Below the pieces are notes generated by a model. That model did no database searches. It was not told the DNA's origin and worked only from the letters and a program-made list of their open reading frames with translations. The position numbers were made by a program, and so were the translations under genes. A stretch of 13,501 nt of DNA, from contig CALBLZ010000292.1 of assembly GCA_937895715.1 (NCBI GenBank), positions 1 through 13,501 of the forward strand, in the 5' to 3' direction. This stretch comes from an uncultured Candidatus Berkelbacteria bacterium. GTDB taxonomy: Bacteria > Patescibacteriota > UBA1384 > CAILIB01. Shown one piece after another: positions 6,599 through 13,406 of the stretch; the stretch's first letter is position 1; each line of letters begins with the position of its first letter.

Positions 6599-6673
6599 TG
6601 GTGCCGAAGGTCAGAATCGAACTGACGACACGGCGCTCTTCAGGCGCCTGCTCTACCACTGAGCTACTTCGGC
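6599..6673 (-). tRNA. tRNA-Phe (anticodon GAA), CCA encoded
   Basis: Acceptor stem GCCGAAG/CTTCGGC is followed by ACCA. The D arm GCTCAGTGGTAGAGC, the anticodon stem GGCGC/GCGCC around CTGAAGA (anticodon GAA) and the T arm with CAGTTCGATTCTG are all present. Confidence 0.95.
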
Positions 6674-6739
6674 CTGGTCGACTCAGCGTACTGTACAGAT
6701 TTTTCTTTGGTTAGCCAAGTCTCTTGCAAGGAGTAGTCA

Positions 6740-6826
6740 TGGTGCCGGGAAGAGGGCTCGAACCTCCACACAGTTGCCTGCGCTGCCACCTGAAGGCAGT
6801 GCGTCTACCAATTCCGCCATCCCGGC
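6740..6826 (-). tRNA. tRNA-Leu (anticodon CAG), CCA encoded
   Basis: A class II tRNA of 87 bases with a long variable arm (CGCAG GCAA CTGTG). The acceptor arm starts GCCGGGA and ends TCCCGGC ACCA; the anticodon stem CTGCC/GGCAG holds TTCAGGT (anticodon CAG). It lies just downstream of secG, the same neighbourhood as secG-leuU in E. coli. Confidence 0.95.
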
Positions 6827-6835
6827 ATACCGCCC

Positions 6836-7057
6836 TTACGATCGAGCAAGAATTAGCTGTAGTAGAGCCAAGACGACAAAGCTCACACCAAAGATAATCG
6901 TTAGGTAGTACAGTACCTTTTCAGCCCCGCGGCGACTGGTGAATACTGAAGAGTCTCCGCCAAAGGCATCACCTAGACCGCTACCACGCTGCTGAAGCAG
7001 AATGGAAACCGCCAGGAGAACCGCAATGATAATCGTAACAATTTGAAGCGGCAACAT
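6836..7057 (-). CDS. secG: Preprotein translocase subunit SecG
   Basis: Small integral membrane subunit that assists SecYE in protein export. The 73 residues form two helices (about 2-22 and 49-70) joined by a cytoplasmic loop with the family signature LLQQRGSGLGDAFGGDSSVFTSRRG (about 20-44), including Gly-rich and Arg-Arg-Gly elements. The gene sits inside a tRNA operon, 23 bases after the CCA of tRNA-Cys and about 10 bases before tRNA-Leu. No Shine-Dalgarno or own promoter is visible, so its mRNA is probably released by tRNA processing, leaving a short leader. Confidence 0.95.
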   Translation of the reverse strand: MLPLQIVTIIIAVLLAVSILLQQRGSGLGDAFGGDSSVFTSRRGAEKVLYYLTIIFGVSFVVLALLQLILARS

Positions 7058-7080
7058 AGGTTCAGGTTAACAGAATTTTT

Positions 7081-7155
7081 TGGAGGCGTGGGCGGGAATC
7101 GAACCCGCGCATAAGGGTTTTGCAGACCCCTGCCTTACCTCTTGGCTACCACGCC
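7081..7155 (-). tRNA. tRNA-Cys (anticodon GCA), CCA encoded
   Basis: Acceptor stem GGCGTGG/CCACGCC is followed by TCCA, with the U73 discriminator typical of tRNA-Cys. The anticodon stem GGGGT/ACCCT (with wobble) holds CTGCAAA (anticodon GCA), and the T arm has GCGGGTTCGATTCCCGC. Confidence 0.95.
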
Positions 7156-7201
7156 GCAGTACATATTGTTCTGACAGAACGTGTGCCTTCCACGCTTTAT
7201 T

Positions 7202-7275
7202 TGGAGCGGGTAACGGGAATCGAACCCGTCTCTCCACCATGGCAAGGTGGCGTACTACCAATGTACTATACCCGC
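7202..7275 (-). tRNA. tRNA-Gly (anticodon GCC), CCA encoded
   Basis: Acceptor stem GCGGGTA/TACCCGC is followed by TCCA. The anticodon stem CCACC/GGTGG holds TTGCCAT (anticodon GCC), and the T arm has ACGGGTTCGATTCCCGT. It is the first gene of the tRNA-secG operon, a few bases from the predicted start site. Confidence 0.95.
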
Positions 7276-7287
7276 AAACACCGCTCT

Positions 7288-7316
7288 ACTCTAGCGAATC
7301 TTGCGAAATATAACAA
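7288..7316 (-). promoter_or_regulatory. Promoter of the tRNA-secG operon
   Basis: On the minus strand TTGTTA (7316-7311) is separated by 17 bases from TAGAGT (7293-7288). The predicted start near 7281 gives a leader of about six bases before tRNA-Gly. It is the only good promoter upstream of the five tRNA genes and secG, and a terminator lies at 6302-6349. Confidence 0.6.
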
Positions 7317-7319
7317 GAG

Positions 7320-7347
7320 TTGATTAAGTGGGAATACAGATTGTAAT
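7320..7347 (+). promoter_or_regulatory. Possible promoter of the 98-codon gene
   Basis: TTGATT (7320-7325) and TGTAAT (7342-7347) are 16 bases apart. The -10 box ends 10 bases before the ATG at 7358, predicting a leader of only three or four bases. It is back to back with the tRNA operon promoter. Confidence 0.45.
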
Positions 7348-7357
7348 CACTACCACT

Positions 7358-7654
7358 ATGGGCAAAAAGAGCCGTCAGAAACACCAGCGTCGAGCCGTAC
7401 CACAGCAGAGTGCTAAAGTAGCACCAATTCAGAACACCATGTTAGGGGAGCGCTTGGCTGAGCAAGCGGCCGCCCCCCGCATTCCAGTTAAGGACGGATT
7501 CTCAGATTACAGCAAGATTCGCTCTGATATTCGTCGCATACTGATGATCCTCGCCATTTCAGTGAGCGTGCTCGCCGCCTCAGTAGTTGTTAACTCTCGA
7601 TCTTCAGTACTGCGAGATGCAGGCAGTTCCATTGCCAACTTCCTCGAACTGTAG
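7358..7654 (+). CDS. Unidentified 98-residue single-helix membrane protein
   Basis: No family recognised. The N-terminal 20 residues are very basic (MGKKSRQKHQRR), followed by a polar segment (about 20-58) and one hydrophobic helix (about 60-78, ILMILAISVSVLAASVVV), then a 20-residue tail. The positive charge puts the long N-terminal part in the cytoplasm, where it could touch nucleic acid or phospholipid; that is inference. The ATG at 7358 is preferred to the GTG at 7328, which lies inside the promoter region. A weak hairpin (TCGCCT 7671-7676 with AGGCGA 7698-7703, then TTT) may end the transcript. Confidence 0.7.
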   Translation: MGKKSRQKHQRRAVPQQSAKVAPIQNTMLGERLAEQAAAPRIPVKDGFSDYSKIRSDIRRILMILAISVSVLAASVVVNSRSSVLRDAGSSIANFLEL

Positions 7655-7713
7655 GTGATAATTCGCCTACTCGCCTAGGCAGAAAATAAGCTCTGAGAGG
7701 CGATTTACCCTGT

Positions 7714-7751
7714 AAAACCGGTCATATATCCTTGACAGATTGGCCGGTTTT
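7714..7751. promoter_or_regulatory. Operator-like inverted repeat over the promoter of the 63-codon gene
   Basis: AAAACCGG (7714-7721) and CCGGTTTT (7744-7751) are perfect inverted copies 30 bases apart, about three helical turns. They flank the -35 box and cover most of the spacer. Such an arrangement suits a dimeric regulator. A transcript hairpin is less likely because most of it lies upstream of the predicted start. Confidence 0.5.
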
Positions 7752-7760
7752 GGGTATACT
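7732..7760 (+). promoter_or_regulatory. Near-consensus sigma-70 promoter of the 63-codon gene
   Basis: A perfect TTGACA (7732-7737), a 17-base spacer and TATACT (7755-7760) make this the best promoter in the window together with the one at 113-141. The predicted start near 7767 gives a leader of about 56 bases that is extremely A-rich (7774-7798) and ends in AAAGGA. Confidence 0.85.
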
Positions 7761-7822
7761 AGTGTCAATTCGGAAAACAAAAAAATATAAAAAATAAATT
7801 CCGGATAGAAAGGAATTACAGT

Positions 7823-8014
7823 ATGAATACTACTGCTTCCATTACCAACGAGTCTGCTGAGACTCAAGTCCATCCACTAATGAAGTCACACATGTTGATT
7901 TCAACTAAGCATGTGGACTACGAAAACATTACTGCTTTTGAAGCAGTTTCAATGAGCCTTGTGCTTGTTCTGTCAGTACTCATCGGAGTACTCCAGACCA
8001 GCGTTCTTGCCTAA
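7823..8014 (+). CDS. Unidentified 63-residue tail-anchored membrane protein
   Basis: No family recognised. Residues 1-41 are polar with several Thr, Ser and Glu; residues 42-62 form one hydrophobic helix (SMSLVLVLSVLIGVLQTSVL) that ends the protein, with no basic residue after it, so the N-terminus probably faces the cytoplasm. Reality of the gene is supported by its surroundings: a near-consensus promoter, an A-rich leader with AAAGGA eight bases before the ATG, and a strong terminator 33 bases past the stop. It is monocistronic and likely highly expressed. Possible roles include a small regulator of a membrane complex, a toxin-like peptide or a structural envelope protein; none is shown by sequence. 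Confidence 0.8.
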   Translation: MNTTASITNESAETQVHPLMKSHMLISTKHVDYENITAFEAVSMSLVLVLSVLIGVLQTSVLA

Positions 8015-8046
8015 CCTTCGGTTCGACTTTTACCCCCTGCCTACGC

Positions 8047-8077
8047 AAAAAGCCCCAGATCTCCATGGGGGCTTTTT
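8047..8077. terminator. Bidirectional terminator between the 63-codon gene and ychF
   Basis: AAAAAGCCCC (8047-8056) pairs perfectly with GGGGCTTTTT (8068-8077) around an 11-base loop. The flanking A and T runs allow it to stop the plus-strand small gene and minus-strand ychF, whose stop is 12 bases away. Confidence 0.9.
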
Positions 8078-8088
8078 GTGGTTGGTGC

Positions 8089-9198
8089 CTACACGTTGAA
8101 CCTGAAATGTACGACGTCACCGTCGCGCATCACGTACTCTTTTCCTTCAGACTTGAGCTTGCCAGCTTCTTTAGCGGCGAGCTCGCTTTTTAATGTGAGA
8201 AAGTCGTTAATTGCGATCACTTCTGCTCGAATAAATCCCTTCTCAAAGTCGGTGTGAATAACGCCAGCAGCTTGGGGTGCCGTAGAGCCCTGGTGCATAG
8301 TCCAGGCACGAACTTCTTTCGGACCTGCAGTAAAGAAGGTTGCTAGTCCAAGCAGGTGGTAGGCACGCTGCACCAGTCGCGTGAGTCCAGATTCTGTAAG
8401 TCCGTAACTTTCAAGAAAGTCGAGCTGTTCTTCTTCTGGTAGTGCGATTAAATCTGCCTCAAGCTTGGCGCACACGGGCAGTACCCACTCTGCTGTTGGG
8501 ATTAGCGAGCCGAGCTCATACTTGGTATAGAGTTCTTCTCCTGTGACCCCAAGCATATCCTCGCTAACGTTAGCGACTACCAGCATCGGCTTAGCGGTGA
8601 GTAGCTGCATCTCTTGCAGCGCCTTCTTTGCGCCTGGTGTGGTTGCAGAAACGGTAGAGGCTGGCTTCTCTTGCGTAAGCGCCTGCTCAATAGTCTGTGC
8701 ATAGGCGAGCATCTCCTGAGCGTCTGCTCCAGCGCCGCGTGCGGCTCGGGTATAGCGCTCGATGGCCTTGGTAACTGATTCGATGTCAGCCAGGATTAGC
8801 TCGAGTAGAACTGTCTCAAGGTCACTCTTTGGGTTAATCTGTCCATTCACATGAATGATGTCGGGGTGGTCGAAGAAGCGGGCCACTAGAATAATTGCTG
8901 CAGTTTCACGGATATGGGAGAGAAACTTGTTGCCCAAGCCTTCACCCTGGGATGCACCCTTAATGATTCCAGCAATGTCATAGAATTCGACGACCGCTGG
9001 GATTAGCTTTTCAGGGTTAACGAGCGATGATAAGGCGCGTAGTCGACTATCCGGCACTTCAACAAGGCCGATATTGGGGTCGATTGTGCAAAACGGATAG
9101 TTACTGGCAGCAGCCTGACCGTTTTTAACCAGTGCATTAAATAACGTGGACTTTCCCACGTTTGGTAACCCAACGATTCCGAGTGATAGGCTGGCCAT
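8089..9198 (-). CDS. ychF: Redox/ribosome-associated ATPase YchF (Obg family, OLA1-like)
   Basis: Universally conserved P-loop NTPase that binds ribosomes and, unlike most relatives, prefers ATP. The 369 residues match the family length. The P-loop GLPNVGKST is at 10-18, switch I region NYPFCTIDPN at about 33-42, G3 DIAG at 74-77, and the altered G4 motif NVSE (210-213) replaces the NKxD of GTPases, fitting ATP use. A coiled-coil insertion spans about 135-205 and the TGS domain about 285-369, ending RDGDVVHFRFNV. The ATG at 9198 gives the canonical N-terminus. It is a single gene, divergent from ftsK across 54 bases, and ends at a bidirectional terminator. No convincing Shine-Dalgarno precedes it. 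Confidence 0.97.
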   Translation of the reverse strand: MASLSLGIVGLPNVGKSTLFNALVKNGQAAASNYPFCTIDPNIGLVEVPDSRLRALSSLVNPEKLIPAVVEFYDIAGIIKGASQGEGLGNKFLSHIRETAAIILVARFFDHPDIIHVNGQINPKSDLETVLLELILADIESVTKAIERYTRAARGAGADAQEMLAYAQTIEQALTQEKPASTVSATTPGAKKALQEMQLLTAKPMLVVANVSEDMLGVTGEELYTKYELGSLIPTAEWVLPVCAKLEADLIALPEEEQLDFLESYGLTESGLTRLVQRAYHLLGLATFFTAGPKEVRAWTMHQGSTAPQAAGVIHTDFEKGFIRAEVIAINDFLTLKSELAAKEAGKLKSEGKEYVMRDGDVVHFRFNV

Positions 9199-9236
9199 AG
9201 AATGTATGTTTACAGTGTGGCTACTCTAGCAGCTTA

Positions 9237-9245
9237 TGGTATTAT
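9237..9245 (+). promoter_or_regulatory. Extended -10 promoter of ftsK, leaderless geometry
   Basis: TGGTATTAT is a TGn extension followed by TATTAT, one mismatch from consensus. Seven bases separate it from the ATG at 9253. No Shine-Dalgarno precedes that ATG and no strong -35 box is present. Confidence 0.55.
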
Positions 9246-9252
9246 TATCCAT

Positions 9253-11469
9253 ATGGCTAAAAAGCGAAAACGCTCATCAGGTAGTAGCGCAAAATCCAGC
9301 GGCTCACGTCGAAGTGACGGCCGAATAGGGCACCAGATACGGGTACTGCTTGTAGTCCTTGTTTTTCTTTTCGTTCTACTCTCAGTATTCGACCAAGCAG
9401 GTAGCTGGGGGCATTCACTCCACACCTTTTTCCGGAAAGCTATCGGTGGAGCTACACCACTTCTAGCTGGGTACCTGCTGTGGTGGGCTGGAAAGCGACT
9501 CTTCCCAAGCAAACTTGAGATTCGCTTCGTCACGGTCATGGGAACAGTCTTGTTTGTTGCGACACTAGCTGGCTTCCTGCACAGCTTTACAGCAGGAGAA
9601 CTTACCGCAGCGGCAGTCAGAGGCGATGGCGGGGGATGGCTCGGCAACTTTGTGTTTAGTGGACTCAACAGCAGTCTAGGAAGCATAATTGCGCGAATCT
9701 TCCTCACGTTCTTCATGCTTATTTCACTTATGCTTATCTTTGATCGTGCGATTCTACCCTTCCTCCACCCACGTAAGAACCCAGACGACGAGGAAGAAGA
9801 AGATGAGCCGGCTCCTCTCCCAGTTATCTCCGACGCCACCAAAGCCAAAGTTGTTGGCGAGCTTGGTGGTCAGGCTAAGCAGAAAGGATTCCTTGGTTTT
9901 GGTAAGCCAGCTGTGATTGCAGCTAGCCCGCCAGCCGCACGGCCTACCTCGCTATCTCGTAGTACAAACTGGAACTACCCTCCAATTAGTCTTTTAAAGC
10001 AGGTTGATGACCGTCCACAGGTAGGGAACATTCAAAAGCGCATGGAGTTAATCCAAAAAACTCTTAAAGATTTTGGTATCGACGTCACCATGACCGATGT
10101 GAGTGTTGGACCAACAGTAAGTCAGTACCAGCTTAAACCGGCTGATGGAGTAAAGCTCAATCAGATCACCGCTCGCCAGGACGACCTCTCATTGGCCCTG
10201 GCCGCTGAGTCACTTCGTGTCGAAGCTCCGATTCCAGGTAAGGCCTTGGTTGGTGTTGAAATTCCTAACGACAAGAAGGCAAAGGTAGGTCTGCGTGACA
10301 TTCTCGAGGATAAAAAGCAAACCTTCCAGGCGCTTGGCTCTAAGCTTGCAATCGCGCTCGGGCGTGATTCATCCGGGCACCCGGCGGTAGCCGACCTGGC
10401 AAAGATGCCCCACGTACTTATCGCTGGTGCAACTGGTTCAGGTAAGTCTGTGTGTATTAACACTACGATCTTGAGCTTACTCATGAACAACTCTCCTGAT
10501 GAGCTGCGAATGATCCTAGTTGACCCTAAGCGAGTTGAGCTTTCTCTTTACAATGGCCTTCCTCACCTACTCACTCCTGTAATTACCGAATCAAAGGACA
10601 CGGTGAAAGCGTTAAACTGGGCGGTGCGAGAAATGGAACGCCGCTACAAAGTATTACAGAGCACTGGTAAGCGCAATATTGTGCAGTACAACCAGGCACC
10701 CGACATGGTAGAGGGAGCAATGCCGTATATTGTAATCATTATTGATGAGCTAGCAGACCTGATGATGGTTGCGGCACGTGAAGTTGAAAGCAAGATTGTC
10801 CGTATCGCCCAGATGGCTCGTGCTGTGGGCATTCACCTGGTTGTTGCTACCCAGCGCCCCTCGGTAGACGTTATCACAGGGTTGATTAAGGCAAATATTC
10901 CAACGCGTATCGCCTTCTCTGTGACGAGCCAGGTAGACTCGCGCACGATAATTGACGGACAGGGCGCAGAGAAGCTCCTGGGCCTTGGTGACATGTTGTA
11001 CCTGAGCACTGAGCTCGGTAAGCCACGGCGTGTGCAGGGAGTATTCTGTACCGAAGAGGAGATTAGCTCAATCGTTGCCTTCATCCGTCAGCAAGCACCA
11101 GACGATCGGTACGACCACAGCGTTCTGGAAGAGCCAACTGAGTCACGGTTTGTCTCTGCAGGTGGACTCGATGACGCAGAAGAGGCACTCCTCCGCGAGG
11201 CGTACGAGTTAGTCAGTCGCCAAGGCAAGGCCTCAACCAGCATGCTGCAGACGCATATGCGCCTAGGCTACAACAAGGCTAAGCGCCTTATCACTGCCAT
11301 GGAAGAGCGTGGCATGATCGGTCCTGAGCGCGGCGGTAAGATGCGTGAAGTGTACGCAAGCCTTGAGATGAATAATGCAGGTTCGGAGCCAATGGCTGCG
11401 CCATTTCCTCCCTATAACCAGGGTGAAGACGAAACAAGTGGCATTGCCCCATACCCAGAAAATGAGTAA
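9253..11469 (+). CDS. ftsK: DNA translocase FtsK/SpoIIIE
   Basis: Septum-located double-stranded DNA pump that clears and aligns chromosome ends during division. The protein has 738 residues. After a basic N-terminus, hydrophobic helices lie at about 30-48, 65-80, 92-112 and 140-165. A short acidic linker follows (DDEEEEDE, 178-185), much shorter than the E. coli linker. The alpha subdomain is about 240-340 and the RecA-like beta motor about 345-615, with Walker A GATGSGKS (392-399), Walker B IIIDE (495-499) and ATQRPSVDVITG (532-543). The winged-helix gamma domain (about 640-702), the part that reads orienting DNA sites in known FtsK proteins, is present. The ATG at 9253 (MAKKRKR) is chosen over an in-frame ATG at 9202 because of the extended -10 box ending seven bases before it. 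A RodZ-like gene follows after 14 bases. Confidence 0.97.
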   Translation: MAKKRKRSSGSSAKSSGSRRSDGRIGHQIRVLLVVLVFLFVLLSVFDQAGSWGHSLHTFFRKAIGGATPLLAGYLLWWAGKRLFPSKLEIRFVTVMGTVLFVATLAGFLHSFTAGELTAAAVRGDGGGWLGNFVFSGLNSSLGSIIARIFLTFFMLISLMLIFDRAILPFLHPRKNPDDEEEEDEPAPLPVISDATKAKVVGELGGQAKQKGFLGFGKPAVIAASPPAARPTSLSRSTNWNYPPISLLKQVDDRPQVGNIQKRMELIQKTLKDFGIDVTMTDVSVGPTVSQYQLKPADGVKLNQITARQDDLSLALAAESLRVEAPIPGKALVGVEIPNDKKAKVGLRDILEDKKQTFQALGSKLAIALGRDSSGHPAVADLAKMPHVLIAGATGSGKSVCINTTILSLLMNNSPDELRMILVDPKRVELSLYNGLPHLLTPVITESKDTVKALNWAVREMERRYKVLQSTGKRNIVQYNQAPDMVEGAMPYIVIIIDELADLMMVAAREVESKIVRIAQMARAVGIHLVVATQRPSVDVITGLIKANIPTRIAFSVTSQVDSRTIIDGQGAEKLLGLGDMLYLSTELGKPRRVQGVFCTEEEISSIVAFIRQQAPDDRYDHSVLEEPTESRFVSAGGLDDAEEALLREAYELVSRQGKASTSMLQTHMRLGYNKAKRLITAMEERGMIGPERGGKMREVYASLEMNNAGSEPMAAPFPPYNQGEDETSGIAPYPENE

Positions 11470-11483
11470 ACTACACTACACAT

Positions 11484-12185
11484 ATGGCAGCCGGCTTCCG
11501 CACGCGTAAAGTTCATGTCGAACAGTCCCTCGGGGATAAGCTCAAGCGAGCTCGTGTTCGTCGTAAGCTCTCTGTTGCTGAGATAGAGGAGAGTACGCGT
11601 ATTCGGGGAAAGTTTATTCTTGCTCTCGAGAGTGATTCTTGGGATCAGATTCCTAGCGAAGTATATGGCCGCGGCTACCTCGAAGCCTACTGCGACTTTT
11701 TACACCTTCCTACCGAGCAGATGCTCAAGCAGTACGATAAGTCCCGCGCTGCCTACAATCGCCACACAGCCGATCAACCAATTGAGTTGGCTCCAGTATC
11801 CCGTGTGAGCTTTAGTCGCTTCCTAGTGACACCACGCCTGCTCATGGTGGTATGTGCAACCGTGGTCGGGCTAGGCTTTGCTGCAATGGTTGGGTATCAG
11901 ATCAATGCCTTTGCTTCAGCTCCTATGCTTGAGCTTGTGGCTCCAGCCCAGGCGCAAGAAACAGGTATGACCCAGCTTGAGGTAGGAACAACCAATTTTA
12001 CGCTAAATGGACGAACCTCTAAGGGCGCAACGGTTGAAGTAAACGGTCAGCCAGTGCCAGTGCTGCAGGACGGGAGCTTTAGTACGACAGTACAAGTGCA
12101 GCGTGGCGTGAATGCTGTACAGGTGAAAGCCGAAAGCACAAACGGAAAAGAAAATATTCAAACCCTGGCCGTCACAGTTAAGTGA
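11484..12185 (+). CDS. RodZ-like HTH membrane protein with C-terminal beta domain
   Basis: Predicted bitopic membrane protein of 233 residues related to RodZ, the cell-shape factor that links MreB to the wall machinery. The N-terminal helix-turn-helix domain (about 14-88) has the RodZ-type pattern: SLGDKLKRARVRRKLSVAEIEESTRI, then FILALESDSWDQIPSEVYGRGYLEAYCDFL. A basic stretch (107-118) precedes one helix (about 118-138), and an outer domain of about 75 residues (160-233) has strand patterns FTLNGRTSKGATVEVNGQPV and VNAVQVKAES, like Ig-like or glucodextranase-B-like folds and not the classic RodZ tail. It lies 14 bases after ftsK and about 90 before recA. A TACACT hexamer (11472-11477) ends six bases before the ATG, so a private leaderless start is possible, but operon transcription from ftsK is equally likely. 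Confidence 0.85.
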   Translation: MAAGFRTRKVHVEQSLGDKLKRARVRRKLSVAEIEESTRIRGKFILALESDSWDQIPSEVYGRGYLEAYCDFLHLPTEQMLKQYDKSRAAYNRHTADQPIELAPVSRVSFSRFLVTPRLLMVVCATVVGLGFAAMVGYQINAFASAPMLELVAPAQAQETGMTQLEVGTTNFTLNGRTSKGATVEVNGQPVPVLQDGSFSTTVQVQRGVNAVQVKAESTNGKENIQTLAVTVK

Positions 12186-12205
12186 GTTTTCGGTAAGTTT
12201 TTCCA

Positions 12206-12243
12206 TTGCCAAAGCCTGTTTCGCTTAGCTACACTGAGCTAAG
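12206..12243 (+). promoter_or_regulatory. recA promoter with a 7-bp inverted repeat over the -10 box
   Basis: TTGCCA (12206-12211) and TACACT (12230-12235) are 18 bases apart; the predicted start is near 12242. CTTAGCT (12224-12230) and AGCTAAG (12237-12243) form a perfect inverted repeat with a six-base spacer that covers the -10 box and start site, a typical repressor position. It matches neither the E. coli (CTGT-N8-ACAG) nor the Bacillus-type (GAAC-N4-GTTC) LexA box. Operator function is inference. Confidence 0.5.
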
Positions 12244-12277
12244 TAATCTTGAGATGTAATTTCAGATAAGGAGATAT

Positions 12278-13390
12278 ATGACAGCACAGGAATCTGCCGG
12301 GCGCAAAGCCGCTCTCGAGATGGCCATTGCTTCCATCGAGAAGCAGTTTGGTAAAGGCGCAATTATGACGATGGGCGGAGACAACGCCGTTGGCTCAGTA
12401 GAGGTTATCCCAACAGGAATTCTTTCTGTAGATATTGCTCTGGGTGGCGGCATTCCCCGCGGCCGTGTTATCGAAATCTATGGGCCAGAATCTTCTGGTA
12501 AAACTACTCTCGCTACCTACATGATCGGCCAGGTACAAAAACGAGGTGGCCTTGCAGCATTTATTGATGCAGAGCACGCTTTCGATCCAGATTACGCCAA
12601 GATTCTTGGTGTCGATCTGCCAAATCTCCTTGTTTCTCAGCCAGATACGGGTGAGCAAGCACTAGAGATTGCCGAAACGTTGGTGCGCTCAAACGCTGTA
12701 GATATTGTGGTAGTAGACTCAGTTGCAGCGCTGGTGCCACGTGCAGAAATCGAAGGTGAAATGGGCGATGCAATGGTTGGGGTGCAGGCTCGACTTATGT
12801 CACAGGCCCTGCGTAAGCTTACCGGTGCAATCTCTAAGTCAAAGACTACCGTTATCTTCATCAACCAGATTCGTATGAAGATTGGTGTAATGTTCGGCAA
12901 CCCAGAAACCACTTCCGGTGGAAATGCCCTAAAGTTCTACGCTTCACTCCGCATCGAAATCCGTCGCAAGGAGCAATTGAAAGATGGAGATGTTGTCACT
13001 GGTATCACTACGGGCATTAAGGTTGTTAAAAACAAGATTGCACCGCCGTTCCGTACGGCAACCTTCGATCTCATCTATGGGGAAGGCATTTCTCGTGAGG
13101 GTGATCTGCTTGATACGGGTGCTAACCTCGAAGTTATCCGAAAGTCAGGCGCCTGGTACTACTGGGGTGATGACAAGCTTGGACAAGGTAAGGAGGGGGC
13201 TCGTGAGTACCTTAAAGCCAACCCACAAACCTTCGCAAAAATTGATGCAGAAATTCGAGCTAAGGCAGGCCTAAAAGCCGTAAAGGGAGATGATCACCTG
13301 CCTAGTCACAAGGCTGATAAGGCGACTGACAAAGCTGGAAAGAAAGCCGCAGACAAACCTGAAGAGCCTACAGAAGAGGCTGTAGCCTAA
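12278..13390 (+). CDS. recA: Recombinase RecA
   Basis: ATP-dependent strand-exchange protein central to homologous recombination and, in many bacteria, to the SOS response. The 370 residues match the family. Walker A GPESSGKT is at 69-76, the catalytic Glu99 ([11 protein letters not shown]) corresponds to E. coli Glu96, Walker B VVVDS is at 144-148, the L1 region is near [14 protein letters not shown] (157-170) and the L2 region near [30 protein letters not shown] (196-225). The C-terminal 30 residues are lysine-rich and end acidic ([10 protein letters not shown]), like the regulatory tail of other RecA proteins. The start is fixed by AAGGAG (12268-12273) four bases before the ATG. The gene has its own probable promoter and is followed after five bases by recX. 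Confidence 0.99.
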   Translation: MTAQESAGRKAALEMAIASIEKQFGKGAIMTMGGDNAVGSVEVIPTGILSVDIALGGGIPRGRVIEIYGPESSGKTTLATYMIGQVQKRGGLAAFIDAEHAFDPDYAKILGVDLPNLLVSQPDTGEQALEIAETLVRSNAVDIVVVDSVAALVPRAEIEGEMGDAMVGVQARLMSQALRKLTGAISKSKTTVIFINQIRMKIGVMFGNPETTSGGNALKFYASLRIEIRRKEQLKDGDVVTGITTGIKVVKNKIAPPFRTATFDLIYGEGISREGDLLDTGANLEVIRKSGAWYYWGDDKLGQGKEGAREYLKANPQTFAKIDAEIRAKAGLKAVKGDDHLPSHKADKATDKAGKKAADKPEEPTEEAVA

Positions 13391-13406
13391 GCGATATGGC
13401 GCTTAG
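13387..13406 (+). promoter_or_regulatory. Inverted repeat around the recX start codon
   Basis: CTAAGCG (13387-13393) and CGCTTAG (13400-13406) pair perfectly and leave ATATGG in the loop, so the recA stop codon is in the stem and the recX ATG in the loop. No Shine-Dalgarno precedes recX. Such a hairpin could limit or couple recX translation; the pairing is seen, the effect is inferred. Confidence 0.45.

Noticed and set aside
7080..7323. Plus-strand open frames over tRNA-Cys and tRNA-Gly
   Set aside because: Antisense of tRNA genes; the GIEPV/GNRTR-like peptides are typical artefacts of tRNA T-arm sequence.
9202..9252. Upstream in-frame ATG extending FtsK by 17 residues
   Set aside because: The extension runs through the extended -10 box and the divergent ychF promoter region, and the basic MAKKRKR start at 9253 fits FtsK better.
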